DNA of 64,000 bases from Phoronis australis (GCA_002633005.1 NMRA01000799.1:7228-71227), one strand, 5' to 3'. Shown: positions 1-11,690, counted from the first letter of the stretch. The notes: generated by a model not told the origin, from the letters alone. Numbers and translations are program-made.

Positions 1-651
1 GGCCAACTACAATTCTCTAAACTCAAACACTGTTCAACAACCGATCCGACGAAATGCAGGCCACTAACAGACACGGGGAAGTTTCACGGCCTCCTACTTG
101 GTATTAATGGGGTACTTTTCATTCTTCACTACCGCAAGCCAATTCCTAAACAATATGGGCTCTCGAGGAAATCGTAAAAAACGATATACCCTGCTTTCCT
201 CGCCGCATCATAGTTCGCACAAGCGGGAGCGAGACACCACACCATACCGGCACTCTGCACACGAACAACTGACGTAGTTGCGACGTTTCTCACCTTCCTC
301 ACAGTTTAACGCGCCACCTCTCGGCGAGGTGAGATCGACCGTATACTACATGTAGGTAATGTGGATGTAGACCGATTAAGACTAATTAAATCGGGTGGCA
401 TTAAAACCATAATATGTTCACATATGACTTGAAAAGTCTGTGTATCTGGCATGTTTTATTAAGGTCATCTTAGTAATTTTAATTTTACGGTGTAATTACT
501 GAGGAACCAGTCACTGGCATTATTCCTCCTCAGAATGTATTTGTCATTAGATGCCTCCCCTTAACGGAAGTTAACGTCTTCACACGATCATGCCTTCGTG
601 TACATGTACACCATAAGAGGCTTCACGTTTTTACGATTCTTGTTTTTTCAG
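1..651. other. intronic sequence upstream of first visible exon
   Basis: No coding signal was found here. The part from about 430 to 650 aligns by eye with the sequence just before the paralogous exons at 45026 and 53330 (shared pieces such as TGTATCTGGCAT and AGAATGTATTTGTCATTAGA), so it is the intron of the first copy of the duplicated unit. It ends in a pyrimidine-rich 3' splice site at 641-651. Confidence 0.6.
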
Positions 652-818
652 AACGATGTACATTGGCCGGTATGGCAGTATCGTCAAGACAACTATGGAT
701 GGAAAAATGCTGTCCAGAGTGGTATACGATGTCCAAGCCCCAGTTGCAATTGCGCTGTACATTGATCACAAGTTTCAGGGAAGTTACGGACACTACGACC
801 CTAACACTCCGTTAGACT
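652..818 (+). CDS. LRP-like receptor, propeller P0 exon (YWTD blades 4-5)
   Basis: This is an internal exon between a TTTTTTCAG acceptor and a GTGAGTGAAG donor, with entry phase 2 and exit phase 1. It encodes a YWTD-type blade beginning TMYIGRYGSIVKTTMDGK, in which YIGR stands where YWTD normally sits, followed by APVAIALYID, the start of the next blade. Such blades form the six-bladed extracellular beta-propellers of LDL-receptor-family proteins. Exons of the same length (167 nt) with closely similar products occur at 45026 and 53330. The first three blades of this propeller must lie upstream of the window. The splice borders are inferred from the paralogues and from frame continuity. Confidence 0.8.
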
Positions 819-1835
819 GTGAGTGAAGGCTGGTGCAATACATAGTGTATTGTGGGCGACTTTGAGCTCATGTGGGTTGTGTCCAAAGGAAACGTACAAC
901 TAAATAACGAGAATTTTTGAAAAACAAAAAACGTTTGTCCAAGGCATTGCAATCTTTCCAAAATACACAAGCGCTCTTTATATGCTTGGGATATTGACCT
1001 GCAATGTTGCATGTCTGTTGCAGTCACCGGTTCATTACTAATATTAATTTGAATCAAAATGGTTCATTTTTCTCGTTGAAAATTGAGCCTGACCTTATAA
1101 ATTGATGTCCAGTTGTCCAGTGGGCTTTGAGGTGTCTTAGTGGTTTTACCTTTCAAAACTAGGTCAGTTTTAAAAGTTTACGTTATTCTACCTTTCAAAA
1201 GTGGAGAGTCGATTTCAATGGCAAGAAACGTTGTTACAATTTTGACAAATTGCCATGTCTTCCTTTAGATAACGATACTATTGAAATAGATTCTTATCGA
1301 AGAGAAAATAGATAATGAATTTCAACGTTGTACAACGTTGTAAACTACTCGTAGTTAATGTATGGTTGGATAAAGTGATGAAATTAATTTTAACATTTTC
1401 CATTCTCCTTACCTATGAACTTACACTAAGTATCTAACAGCCGAAATTGACCAAAATACCTCGAAATTATAACACCGTACTTTAAAGTTTGGTTGGGGAT
1501 CGTTTGCTAGTAGTTAAATCATTCCGTCAGTTTCATTTCCTGGTTTGATCACCTCAGTGTCCAAAAAATCCATAGGTCTCAACAACTTGTTCTTGGAGAT
1601 CTGCAAAAATATCATTGATTATATATTAATTGAAATTCAATTAAATAGTTTGTTCTCAGTAGATTTACTACGCTGTACAACACCTACACAGTGATACCAT
1701 GTCGACCTTTAGCGCTAAAATGTAAAACTGTAGTCTGGCTATTGTCGATCTACTATTCTGTGAAGCTGTACAGTGAAGTGTAAATTGATGTACTCCTGTG
1801 TAAACCTTTACAGTGTTACGTTTCATTGTTTTCAG
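819..1835 (+). other. intron of copy 1
   Basis: No gene was seen. The sequence is collinear with the introns at 45193-46243 and 53497-54518, with shared blocks such as GTCACCGGTTCATTAC and TTTCATTTCCTGGTTTGATC. This shows that the duplication covered non-coding DNA as well as exons. Confidence 0.6.
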
Positions 1836-2093
1836 ACTCGATTTACTTCGTTGACCGTAGTCAGGTGCAGAAGATGAAATTAGTGGGAGATAATCGACAA
1901 AAAATTGTTGTTAGAGAATTCAACCTCACTGAAGCACCAAGTGGACTAACTGTTGTGGACAACAACATCTATGTCACAGTACCGAGTAGGAGGGGCGTGC
2001 TGGTCATTGATAAGAGGAGACACAAAACAAGTGTAATTTTGGCAAATGCCTTGTCTGGTCTCTCTCATGTGTCTCACCTGTCTCTACCAAATG
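1836..2093 (+). CDS. LRP-like receptor, propeller P0 exon (blades 5-6)
   Basis: This 258-nt exon runs from a TTTTCAG acceptor to an ATG|GTGAGG donor, phase 1 to phase 1. The product starts YSIYFVDRSQVQKMKLVGDN, a YWTD-like blade, and continues through EFNLTEAPSGLTVV to NIYVTVPSRRGVLVID, the last blade. EFNLTE contains an N-glycosylation sequon. Equal-length paralogues lie at 46244 and 54519, and those two resemble each other far more than either resembles this one. The role is inferred from the family: an extracellular ligand-binding propeller that packs against the following EGF module. Confidence 0.82.
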
Positions 2094-4182
2094 GTGAGGC
2101 TCTCTTTTGCTATATGAGCTGTTATTGCATGTAGTGCACTATCCGAGCAGTGTTTTCTTATTATTTTCTATTTTCCAAGATATAGATACGAGTGCATAAT
2201 GCCATCACTTTTATCTGGCGTCTAGGCCTGGATCAGGCATCTGCTGTTGTATGTACAAAACCTTTGGAAGATCTCCATGCAATTTGTCACATGTGTTCTT
2301 TACAGCTGACAACAAGAGAGAAAGACTATCAAATAGACCTGATTACTGCTGCGCCCGTAGTGGCAATGTCAATATGATACGTTTGCATCTCTATCTTCAG
2401 AGAGCTTTGAAATTTACCATCGTGGTTTCTATTAAGGTTATAAGACTGTAGAAAAATGAAGAAACATCAAAGTACATCGGAGCATCGCACTGATCTTCGA
2501 TATACCTGATCAAATTCATAAACAAAGTTCTGACGCTTTGCTTTATATGCCATACTCCAGCACGAGGTTGGGAATTGTTTTCAAATTTTTCTAATTTTGC
2601 ATAAGCAGCTATAAAACAAAGGGATTTTACGAGTTTCATGAAAAAAATCCAAAGTTGAATAAAAGAAAAACGAAAGTGAAACAGTATTTTAGACAACTTT
2701 ATTTCAAATGAAATTTGGTATTGTTGTTGATATTGTTATTTTGCTGTCGATGTTCCTTTTTTGTTGCTACATTTTAACTAAAGTCAAGGTCGCGTGAGCC
2801 AAGTTACTACAGAGGGTTAAAACGTCAACAATCAAATCTCTCAGGATTTTCATACTTTCATAAAATCGGTGCTTTTGCTGATTTAAAATCTGTAGTCTGA
2901 TTAAAGTTGACAAAATACACAGGCATATTTCTGGACGGGTTAAACATATTTTGTTCGAACTAATGGCCATTTTTGTTGTGTACACCCATCTTTTAACACA
3001 CATCTTTACTTGCCTGACCATTTTCCAGATCATTATGAAAATTGGCAAATGTTGCTGGTGAGAAGACAACTACTGACACTGATTTTTGGATAGGTCCTAC
3101 TACTGTAGTTCCCTCTGTGGCCAAGTTTGAGTTTTGATAGGACTGACACTCTATTTCATTAACACTTGAAGAATCTTTTTGAAAACTGACACGTGTTCTT
3201 TGGTGCCAAGATATTTTGCTGATTCTATCGTGTGCCTGAAGAGGGTCAATAAAACTCTGGGTTGTAGAGAGGGTTAACATCTTTTCTGTGAAATCAGACT
3301 GCTTTATGATGGTACATGTAGAGTTTTAAGAGTTTGAATTTTCTTGCTGACGTATGAAAATAGAGGTACATATTAAAACTTTGAAATTGATATTGTTCTT
3401 TGCCAGAGTGTTGAATGAGGTGAACTTGGTGATTGCCCCTTGATGTGTGTTGCTGTCATGCCAAATGGCGTTCACTGCAACTGCACCACATGTCCGGAGA
3501 CGGTGGTTTAGTAATGAGATTACATAACAGCAAAATCTTAATTCATCAGCTGATGGACAATACAGAATATAGATCTAGTTTTCATAACTGATTCCTCCAC
3601 TGTCGTGCAATAACGTATCTTTTATATTAACCTTACGTTTCCCTCTGAACTGTGTTTCTCTGGGTTTCCAACAGGATTCAGCAACTGCAGCATGCANCAC
3701 GTGTTCTTTGGTGCCAAGATATTTTGCTGATTCTATCGTGTGCCTGAAGAGGGCCAATAAAACTCTGGGTTGTAGAGAGGGTTAACATCTTTTCTGTGAA
3801 ATCAGACTGCTTTATGATGGTACATGTAGAGTTTTAAGAGTTTGAATTTTCTCGCTGACGTATGAAAATAGAGGAACATATTAAAACTTTGAAATTGATA
3901 TTGTTCTTTGCCAGAGTGTTGAATGAGGTGAACTTGGTGATTGCCCCTTGATGTGTGTTGCCGTTATGCCAAATGGCGTTCACTGCAACTGCACCACATG
4001 TCCGGAGACGGTGGTTTAGTAATGAGATTACATAACAGCAAAAGCTTAATACATCAGCTGATGGACAATACAGAATATAGATCTAGTTTTCATAACTGAT
4101 TCCTCCACTGTCGTGCAATAACTTATCTTTTATATTAACCTTACGTTTCCCTCTGAACTGTGTTCCTCTGGGTTTCCAACAG
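2094..4182 (+). other. intron with internal tandem duplication
   Basis: No independent gene is supported. The minus-strand open frames here are chance or repeat-derived. The second half holds two near-identical ~507-bp copies separated by a single undetermined base (see the repeat at 3190-4204). Confidence 0.55.
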
Positions 4183-4204
4183 GATTCAGCAACTGCAGCA
4201 TGCA
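3190..4204. repeat. tandem ~507-bp duplication joined by one N
   Basis: Positions 3190-3696 and 3698-4204 are almost identical, offset by 508, with a single n at 3697 between them. The first copy ends inside the first bases of the EGF exon (its acceptor and about 20 nt of exon are present), and the second runs into the intact exon at 4183. The N exactly at the junction and the few scattered differences suggest two haplotype contigs placed side by side, not a true tandem duplication. Confidence 0.85.
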
Positions 4205-4323
4205 TAATGGCGGATGTAGTCACTTCTGTTTTCCTACCTTCGACCCCCAGGTCACCTCTGGTCGAGTGTGTGGTTGCCCTGACAACGTCAGATTGGAGGC
4301 GGGAACTAACAACTGTGAAGGAA
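4183..4323 (+). CDS. LRP-like receptor, EGF-like module after P0
   Basis: A 141-nt exon, phase 1 to phase 1, with acceptor TTCCAACAG and donor AA|GTAAGA. It encodes a complete six-cysteine EGF-like module of the LDL-receptor type: CSMHNGGCSHFC, then GRVCGCPDN and a final NNC. The NGGCSHFC signature is typical of the EGF module that caps a YWTD propeller. Paralogous exons of the same length lie at 48084 and 56191. The next exons on this side are CCP domains, which the other two copies lack. Confidence 0.88.
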
Positions 4324-5004
4324 GTAAGAGACTCAAAATAGTAATTCATTTAAGCCTAATTATAGAACTGGTTTTGTGTGATGTTAGGCTATGGTTACAA
4401 TGTGAGACAGTCAAATGATTGGTATTAACTGACATTGTCTCATTTCTGTGAGATATTAGTATTATAATGATTTAATTTGGAAAATCTAATAACTGTTTAG
4501 AGTTGTTAAAGTAGGTGAAGGCTATTTTTCGCTAATGGCCCAATTTCTAAACCTGGTGTAAAAGACGAACTGAGTTTATTGTAATGGTCACAGAGCATTG
4601 GTAAAGATGCTGAGAAATGTCAATGCATTAATTATCCACTAGCTGGTACACATGGGCTGACGAATTTGCTTATGAAGGAAAACGTCAGCACCGGTGATCA
4701 CTAATAGTAATAAGACAGAATTGAATTAATCCCACCAGTATGCGTGCACAAAGCCTCAGTTGCATAAATGTTTATATGATTATGGATCTGGAACATGTAT
4801 AAATTGGAGCATTTAAACTAGATTTGTGGTGGTGGTTAGAGGTTTAGTAGTATAGTATGAACTGCAATGTGTAGTCATTTTTCACGAATCAATCCCATGC
4901 AAGAATAGTGACTCGTTTGATTTTTTTTCAGTTTTGTATTATGTTTGATATAGCGTTGTTATCAATTTAGTTTAACTCGTCCCCATTATTTAATCACAAT
5001 CTAG
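4324..5004 (+). other. intron
   Basis: No gene was seen. Around 4640-4710 the sequence matches 49110-49180 (shared ACTAGCTGGTAC and related pieces). Copy 1 lacks the RNase H fragment that lies between the EGF exon and this block in copy 2. Confidence 0.5.
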
Positions 5005-5172
5005 CAAAAAGGTGTCATCACAGGATACCGCGAGGTTTCTTGGATCATCGTTGCTCGCGCAAGCCTGGCGACTTGTGCGAGTTTGCATGTGAGCCAGGAT
5101 ACACAAAGGACGTGCAGAAGATCACCTGCAGTAGTACGGGGGTGTGGTCTCCCCGTCGTACCACGTTGTGCA
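5005..5172 (+). CDS. LRP-like receptor, CCP/sushi domain 1
   Basis: A 168-nt exon, phase 1 to phase 1. I chose the acceptor at AATCTAG (5004), not the CACAG 20 nt downstream, because only the former keeps the frame from the EGF exon. The product has the sushi layout: an N-terminal Cys (KRC), PGDLCEFACEPGYTKD, KITCSSTGVWS and a C-terminal Cys. An extra Cys (HRC) precedes PGDLC. CCP domains are extracellular binding modules best known from complement regulators, selectins and adhesion proteins. They are not part of the standard LRP domain set, so their position inside this reading frame is notable. Confidence 0.78.
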
Positions 5173-5389
5173 GTGAGTAATTATTCACGGAAGTCATTAC
5201 TGGAAATGTACGACCTACACATCAATAGGAATATGGACGTGATATTTATAAGATTAAAGACTTCTGTATGTTATTGTATGTTATAGTAACTAAAGGCAAA
5301 AGCACAGATCGCAGTGTACTGTTGTCGTAAGAGGTAGTAGGTGACTGTTGTTTAGAAATACTTGACCAGGCTGCTCATTTAGTCATGAT

Positions 5390-5730
5390 TTAACCAACAA
5401 TAAGGCCAACGCTACTGTAGACAAAACATTGTACAGCAGGAGAGGTTGGGCTCGGGGGTTCGAACGAGCCCCCCATTTGGCGAAGTGGGCAAAAAGGTCC
5501 GCCTCTGAGAAACAAAAGTCCGAGAAACTGAGACAAATGACCCCTAAACAAGCATAAACGCGCAATTTGCTGTGGTGCCCGTTTTTTTTTTTTTTTAGTC
5601 ACCCGCCTTTTTGTTACTAAAAGGTGCACAACGGCAAGAATTTGAGCCCCCCATATTGAAGGTTGGGTGCGCGCATGTTTGCTTTGTAACGTCATCTCTC
5701 TATCCGGACATGGGGCGTCCTCTGATGTAC
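5390..5730. repeat. MITE-like G/C-run repeat
   Basis: An intron segment with runs such as CTCGGGGGTTCGAACGAGCC and GCCCCCCAT, an A/T homopolymer at 5582-5596 and a second GAGCCCCCCATATT block. It shares its style with the repeats at about 6535, 33131 and 61290. It probably derives from a non-autonomous element. The boundaries are approximate. Confidence 0.4.
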
Positions 5731-6534
5731 CTCCAAAACCCTTCACAGGGTGTCAAGATTTTGCAGATGTGTCCCTTTTTCTTTTCACAAACTTTATCAC
5801 CTGAATTCCATGTAGGTTATTTTTGTGTATTGGCTATGAAGCTGAGGGTATGAAAATGTCGTATAGATGTGCGAGGGAAAATCTATTTCAACACTTTACG
5901 TTGCTTTCTTTGTTACTTTTCATGCATAGAATTTGGCTGATGCGAGGAGTGGTTATATCAGATGATCTCAACGATAGAAAAATTATGAAAAACAGTTTTC
6001 AACCATAAACTGAACATTAACGGTTGTATACAGCAACATTACAAAAACATTCAAATTATCTCCAAAAACTGAGAAATAAGCTACTGACAGCCTAAAAGAA
6101 AATCTGTTTTCAGCTTTACCGAATACTTAATCGCGGAAGTCGCCGTGCACTTCATTCAAAAATATAAAGAAAGTAGAATTTCACTAGAGGCCGATCTAGA
6201 GATCGAAAAGAAATAAACGAACCCTGGAAAATAATTATATGAATATTCTGTTGTAAACTTCATTTATGGATGATGAAAAGGAGTGCGAACTGCCAAAGCA
6301 AGAGATGTGGAATTGAAGTAAGTACGTCTTCACCGGTCTTGTCCAACACCATTAGGTTCACACTCCTGCAGTAATATTGTGGAAAGTGTCTTCGTCAAGT
6401 GGAGAAAAGAATCACTGCTTGATTGAAAACCACTATTGTCTCAACCGCACAACATATTTTAAAGTTGGCAGAGATGAACCTGCCTGTACACCCAAACACA
6501 GATGATGATAATCGATCCACACTTGTTCACAATA

Positions 6535-6832
6535 TAGCCGGATTTAGAGGGATCGCCCCCCCCCCTTTGGCTGTCACCAAAAATAAAACAGCACGACCCT
6601 GAAGAATTGTTGAGTTTACTAATTAACCCTGGTAATGACGAAGCGGCCGAAAGAAGGTGTGGAAAGCGTCTCCTTTTTTTTCTTTTTTCAGTCGCGCATT
6701 GCTGCAAGGAGGTCCAGTCCACAGTCTCAGAATTCCCAACCCTCTTTCATTTCATGCAGTCGTGCTTTACGCGATTGCCCGAAACAAAGTGTTGGGCCCC
6801 CCTTATGTTATCCTAGATCCGCCACTGCACTG
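6535..6832. repeat. MITE-like element with GGATTTAG/CTAGATCC ends
   Basis: It starts around AGCCGGATTTAGAGGG, followed by a C-run, and ends around GCCCCCCTTATG then CCTAGATCCGCC. The ends are imperfect inverted repeats and resemble those of the element at 33131-33368 (CGGATTTAGGGGG ... GGATCCGCC). The open frames inside it are not believable genes. Confidence 0.5.
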
Positions 6833-7069
6833 TGTTTGTCCATCGGGACAGCTAATAACAAGTTGGCTTATTTTTGACTCTATACTTCCTGGATCCCATT
6901 GTTATTTAATTACGCATTCCACTCAAGTCTATTTTCACACCTTTGAAATGGTGGTTTCTAACACTATGACAATGAGATTTGCCACTGAAATTTTAAGTCA
7001 TGACGGAATTAGTTATAATTTCATCAATTTTAAATTGCATTACAATAGAACGTTGTCTACGTGTTCCAG

Positions 7070-7261
7070 AACCCGACTGTATACTGTTTAGCTACACGAA
7101 TGCTGAATTCGTCAAATCATGCAGGAGAAGTGTCGGAAGTACGTGTGAGCTAAGATGTCAGCAGGGCCTACAAAAATTAAGTGGTGACGAGAGACGGACT
7201 TGTACCTACGACCCAACCACGGGTACCAGCTCCTGGACAGGGGAGCCATTGATTTGTTTTG
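7070..7261 (+). CDS. LRP-like receptor, CCP/sushi domain 2
   Basis: A 192-nt exon, phase 1 to phase 1, acceptor GTGTTCCAG and donor TG|GTGAGT. It encodes a second sushi domain: PDC at the start, SCRRSVGSTCELRCQQG (the central C-x3-C with the usual hydrophobic spacing), RRTCTYD, then SSWTGEPLICF, with the conserved Trp before the last Cys. It follows CCP1 directly in frame, giving a tandem CCP pair between an EGF module and a Thr/Pro linker. The family assignment is by motif; no close homologue could be checked. Confidence 0.82.
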
Positions 7262-8822
7262 GTGAGTACTTAACGTTGAATGTATCGGGAAACTGTGAAA
7301 CTGCCTTTACGTGGACTTCTTGATGTCTGCTATTCGTTGGCCATATGCAAAAATGATCCACTGTCATGAGCTTTCGCAAAAAATGTCCAAATTTAGCTTT
7401 TTTCATAATGCCATTTTAATCAGTTATCACTGTGTCACAAATACTCTAACCAATCTGACGAGAACTATAGGCTGATCTGCCAAATTAGATGTTAGCCACA
7501 GGTTCTCTGGCCACTAAATCAGATGCGAGTCACACATACTCTGGGCACAGTATCTAAACTCATGTTGTATTTGCAGAGCCCAGCTGTTTATTTCACAAGT
7601 CTTGGTGATGAGATTTTAGTACTTTTCAAAGAATGAAACACAGGTGATCTTCAACGCACAACAGTTTATCTAATTATCTATTTCAAGGTGACAAGAATGC
7701 TTATATATATCATTGCTAAAATTGACAAGACCTCTAATGTTAGTGTACCTTACCACAAGGGGGCAGTGAATGTCAGACGTCTGACAAAATCTCTCCAAAA
7801 TTTATTGTATTACATTAAGTGGAAGTGGTGATTGGGTAGTCTCCAAGTCAATCATTTGCTGTGTCAGAGGTTGGTTGTGATCACCATCCTGTTTTGATGT
7901 GCTTTGGAATGGATATTGTGTCATTTTCCTGGCTCTTGTCATCAATGGTAAAAATTGGAAAACATTATATTAAGTCGAAATTTCCCATTTTCGAAACATT
8001 CCTTAAACCATTGATATCACATATTTAAGTGTATGGCACTATGTACAGCTTTGCAGATTTTCCCAATGACACTGGCATCTGTAAATTCAGTTTTGTGAGT
8101 TCAATTGTGTAGTGATGACGTAGTTAACAGTATGATGACGCGATATGGACCCACAAAATGAAATAGAAATGAACAGTCACGTTAAACTTTCAAAAATGTT
8201 GACACTGGTTGATATTTCCGATTCATGTAACCATGGGGGCAATTTAGCACTTAAATTTTTAAAATTTATATGTTTGAATTAATTTGTGCCTGACAAGGGC
8301 TGCTCTCATTGTATGCTGCCGGAGAGTTCAGAAGGATTGAGACTGATCAAGTCCACAGCCAGGTAACAAATTTCGAAGTGCGTAGTATCTCACAGAGTTA
8401 TGTAAACCTTATTTTTGTTATCTTAGTTTTTAATTTTGAAATTTGAATATTATTTGACCGGGTCCACAACATCAAAATGACGTCATTTAAGCGAGTTTCA
8501 TTGGTCAGCTCATGGATATACGTTGTGTAAAACTGAAGACGTCCGGCTTATGTGTATCGTGATTACGGTGCTATGATGGCACGGATGTCTTTCAATGCGG
8601 CTCTCATCCGTTGCCTCTGTTCTAAAGAAAAAGGATGAGAATTAAACACTAGTTGTCAAGTCAGACGCATTACACGGTCAAGAAATTTTCACAGCCAGTC
8701 AACGGCAAGGTGTGTTTGCCCAGTTGATGGTGGGGGCCACGATTAGAGATTAAATTGTTGCTCGTCATTTACTTAAACTGACATTGAACAAGCAATAATT
8801 TTCAGCAATTCCTTTTTTGTAG
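7262..8822 (+). other. intron, paralogous to the 58 kb region at its 3' end
   Basis: No coding signal. From about 8030 onward it aligns with 58010-58309 (for example the stretch around TATACGTTGTGTAAAACTGA against TATACCTCGTGTAAAACAGA), ending in the same kind of acceptor before a Thr/Pro exon. Confidence 0.5.
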
Positions 8823-8888
8823 CAAACCCAAATGCCACGTCTCCTGCTCCATCTACGACTATACCACCAACGACAACAGCACCCCCAG
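8823..8888 (+). CDS. LRP-like receptor, short Thr/Pro-rich linker exon
   Basis: A 66-nt exon, phase 1 to phase 1, acceptor CTTTTTTGTAG and donor CAG|GTGAGT. It encodes about 22 residues rich in Thr, Pro, Ala and Ser (NATSPAPSTTIPPTTTAPP), expected to be an O-glycosylated flexible stalk, and contains an NAT sequon. The exon at 58310 shares its upstream intron, its position and its composition but is 288 nt long, the difference being repeat expansion. The frame continues directly into propeller P1 at 11819. Confidence 0.72.
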
Positions 8889-9009
8889 GTGAGTTCAACA
8901 CCAATTGGTTTCTGCTTAGTTGCTGACCGTGGCGTGGCTATCATCTCTCATCATTATAACGGTGCTATCATTAAATGACTTTGGTAGAAGCTAATACATG
9001 TGAAACATG

Positions 9010-9600
9010 TCTGCCGTGTTCTCGTTAACACATTAACACATGTTCAGACATGCTTCTTGCTTTTTGACTGATCGCCCAATGACTTGTGTTGGTCAGTACT
9101 GCAATACATGGTGTGTCTGGAACATAATAACACATTCCCTTATATCCGTGTTTATACAGCGGACTGGTCATCCTAAAGATTGTGCCCGTGGCAACAAAAG
9201 AAAGCAAACCCACACCAACAACATCTCTGCCTGTAACTGATACTCTTGGTGCAGTCAACAACTACCAGGAATTGAACAACAACAAAGCCATTGTTTGAGC
9301 CACAAATGTTGTCACAAACAATGGAAGGAAAAACAAGGACATCAGAAACAACAACATCAACAACAAAATACAATATTAACAACACCAACAACAAGTAAAA
9401 CAATATTTTCTTCTAGCTGAGTTCACACAACAGAAATACGGATTGTTCTTAAGCTCTCTCGACCCCCCACACCCTCGACCCACCACTTCCTCGATCCAAA
9501 ACCCACACAACCAACAACCACCCTCGACCTACGACTCTCTCGACCCACCACTCACAATACTGAAAGCCAGGTTGGATTCCTTCAGGTTGTCGACTCATCT
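9010..9600. repeat. region paralogous to 58.7 kb, with CAA and CTCGACC repeats
   Basis: Positions 9060-9150 resemble 58730-58800 (a shared CAGTACTGCAATACATGGTG-like block). Next come degenerate CAACAA repeats (9240-9410) and a short-period CTCGACCCACCA-type repeat (9460-9560). It may contain a decayed counterpart of the second Thr-rich linker exon, but no clean exon could be defined. Confidence 0.45.
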
Positions 9601-10390
9601 TCGGCTTCCTGGGTCTGACTGGTATTAAGAACAACGTTTGTATTTTTTGCAAATATGTGATTTGATTCCGAAAAATCGAAAGCTAAAACAGAAAAAACGC
9701 GACCAAATCAAAGACCTGCCAACGTCACAAATGTCGTTCCTGGTAGAGTGTAATCGGCTCTTCAGGCAGATTCAAGCCATTTTAGGGAGAGTGCAAGGAA
9801 CAGACGAATATGGAATTTCGTCAATAAATGCATTTTGAAAAAACAAACTGTTAACTAAAATGGTGTCTCATTGTTACGTTAAGTCATTATAACATGGAAA
9901 CCGATCAAAAGATGCGTTGCAAGGGTCAGTGGTTGTTTTAACTCAAACATTCATAAACCAGTCCCGTACTCGTCTGGACATGGTTGTCTAGTGAAATGAA
10001 AACTGTTTAAAACAATGTTTATTGACAAACAATTACCAGACAAACCATCCAGACAACAGTACCGGGTCTGTGAAATAGTCCTTGTTGAATAGGTTCAGGG
10101 TTTTGAATAAAGATCGCTTTGGAATAAGCTCCATGTAAAAACATGCTTTGGAAACAACAAACGTCCGGGCCGTATTATGCACCACCAAGAATCATGAGGC
10201 ACCAGTAGATCCGAATGTTTACCCAAAACAGTTATTATGTTCCCAAACATGAACCAAAGCTTGAAAGAATCACTAACCTCGCAAATTTGTGTCACACTTT
10301 TTTACCATCGGGGAATGATGACTGATTGCCACTACCATTAACTGGCCATCTGTCCATGATCAAAAGGTCATTGTTATACAGGTTATTTAA

Positions 10391-10732
10391 TTATACTTGT
10401 GGTGTGTTAGAACCATTCACATGAGCATGTACTCGACTGTGGCAACTAATATTTTTTCGGGTAAAATCCTCCATCCACCAATGAAGCGTACAATCTGTAA
10501 GTGTTCCTATCAAATGAAAACCACAATCAAGCCACCTTAACATTTGCACGACTCTACGACACCCATGTTCACTCTTCAGTATATTCCTGGTTACACCGTT
10601 TTTGCGCACTTCTCGCGCATAATTTTCACTTCTTGCGATAGAAAATGGGTTGGTATTTTGTGCTACGACACGTAGAAGGTTACGTACTGACACACCTCCA
10701 ACAAGGACAGGAAGTGCATTGTGTCCATAGTC
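10391..10732 (-). CDS. unidentified minus-strand exon 2 (nested in intron)
   Basis: On the minus strand an open frame follows a good acceptor (TATTTCAG, plus positions 10733-10740). It begins DYGHNALPVLVGGVSVRNLL and runs 113 codons to a stop at 10391. It joins in phase 0 to the upstream exon candidate at 10843-10956. I do not recognise the family. The DYGHNALPVLVGG segment faintly recalls an ankyrin repeat, but the rest does not. The later part contains two close Trp residues (LHWWMEDF). It could be a nested gene, a processed fragment or a transposon-derived ORF. Confidence 0.35.
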   Translation of the reverse strand, partial: DYGHNALPVLVGGVSVRNLLRVVAQNTNPFSIARSENYAREVRKNGVTRNILKSEHGCRRVVQMLRWLDCGFHLIGTLTDCTLHWWMEDFTRKNISCHSRVHAHVNGSNTPQV

Positions 10733-10842
10733 CTGAAATATTATTCAACACTTATTTACGTACAATTTACGTTTGTCTTCTCCAAATCAAGGCGTTCTAA
10801 ATGTTTAAACAGTTTAATTTTTTTCTGCTATATGTCACCCAC

Positions 10843-10956
10843 CTCTGTACACTTCACGAACGCCGCACTGTCATTGCTGAAAAGTTCAATCATTGCCGCC
10901 CCAAACTGCGTGTTAGTGCTTGCCATAAAACCAACTCTTGCAGACTTCTTGATAAG
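10843..10956 (-). CDS. unidentified minus-strand exon 1 (nested in intron)
   Basis: A 114-nt open stretch on the minus strand between an ATAG acceptor and a GTGGGT donor (phase 0). It encodes MASTNTQFGAAMIELFSNDS and flanking residues, ending FVKCTE, then splices in frame to the exon at 10391-10732. The joint agreement of acceptor, donor and phase is the main evidence. No upstream exon was identified, so the start of the transcript is unknown. Confidence 0.3.
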
Positions 10957-11640
10957 CTATAACATTTCACGAAACCTTAACAACACTGGCTGCTTTGTGT
11001 ATCTTCTAACGAGACAGAGATATGGTAAATCGCACCAATTTGTGACGTTAAAAATAATTGCCATAATTGATCAATATATAAAAGCTATGATCTTGTCTTG
11101 AATGCTCATAATTTCTAAGAATAAATTTGTGATGCATAGGGTTTATTTATTGTAATACACATGTAACTACTTCTCTTTTATGTAAAATGAATATTTAAAA
11201 CTTGTCAGCCATTTGGCGTCCCAAATTGGTGAGACTTTACCATAGGTTTTTCAGTTTTACTCATTAATGAAAAATAGGTCTCAAAATTGTTGACTGGAAG
11301 AGGAATAGTCCTTGTATGAATCATACTTTAATTTGTGACTATAGGAAGCTAGCAGAGCACATCTTTTATGTACTATCTATGACTGCGCAAAAGTCATTGA
11401 ATGTGAGGCCGAGACCTGATGGTTTTAATCAACTATTGTAGGAAATATATTGGTCTTGCAAGTATTAACTACACTATTATAAATGTGTCCTACATAACGG
11501 TCACAAGAAGTATGTGCATCACTTCCCAGAAATCCACGGAATACCTGCTGTTGGCAAAAGTATTTCATATTACTCAAGTTGGTTCCAGCTGGTTTGGGGA
11601 TGGAACTTGGTTTTTCTAACTAGACGTAGTTGATATATGG

Positions 11641-11690
11641 TGGGCGTCTGCGTGCGTGCGTGGTGCGTGCGTGCGTGTGTGTGTGTGAGG
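11641..11690. repeat. GTGC/GT microsatellite
   Basis: A tract of (GCGT)n grading into (GT)n inside the intron, about 130 bp before the P1 exon. Confidence 0.8.

Noticed and set aside
3575-4349. Two similar minus-strand frames (3575-3757 and 4083-4349)
   Set aside because: They resemble each other only because the DNA is duplicated there, and one is antisense to a well-supported EGF exon.
5025-5030. Alternative acceptor CACAG for CCP1
   Set aside because: It breaks the frame from the EGF exon and removes the first cysteine of the CCP. The TAG acceptor at 5004 keeps both.
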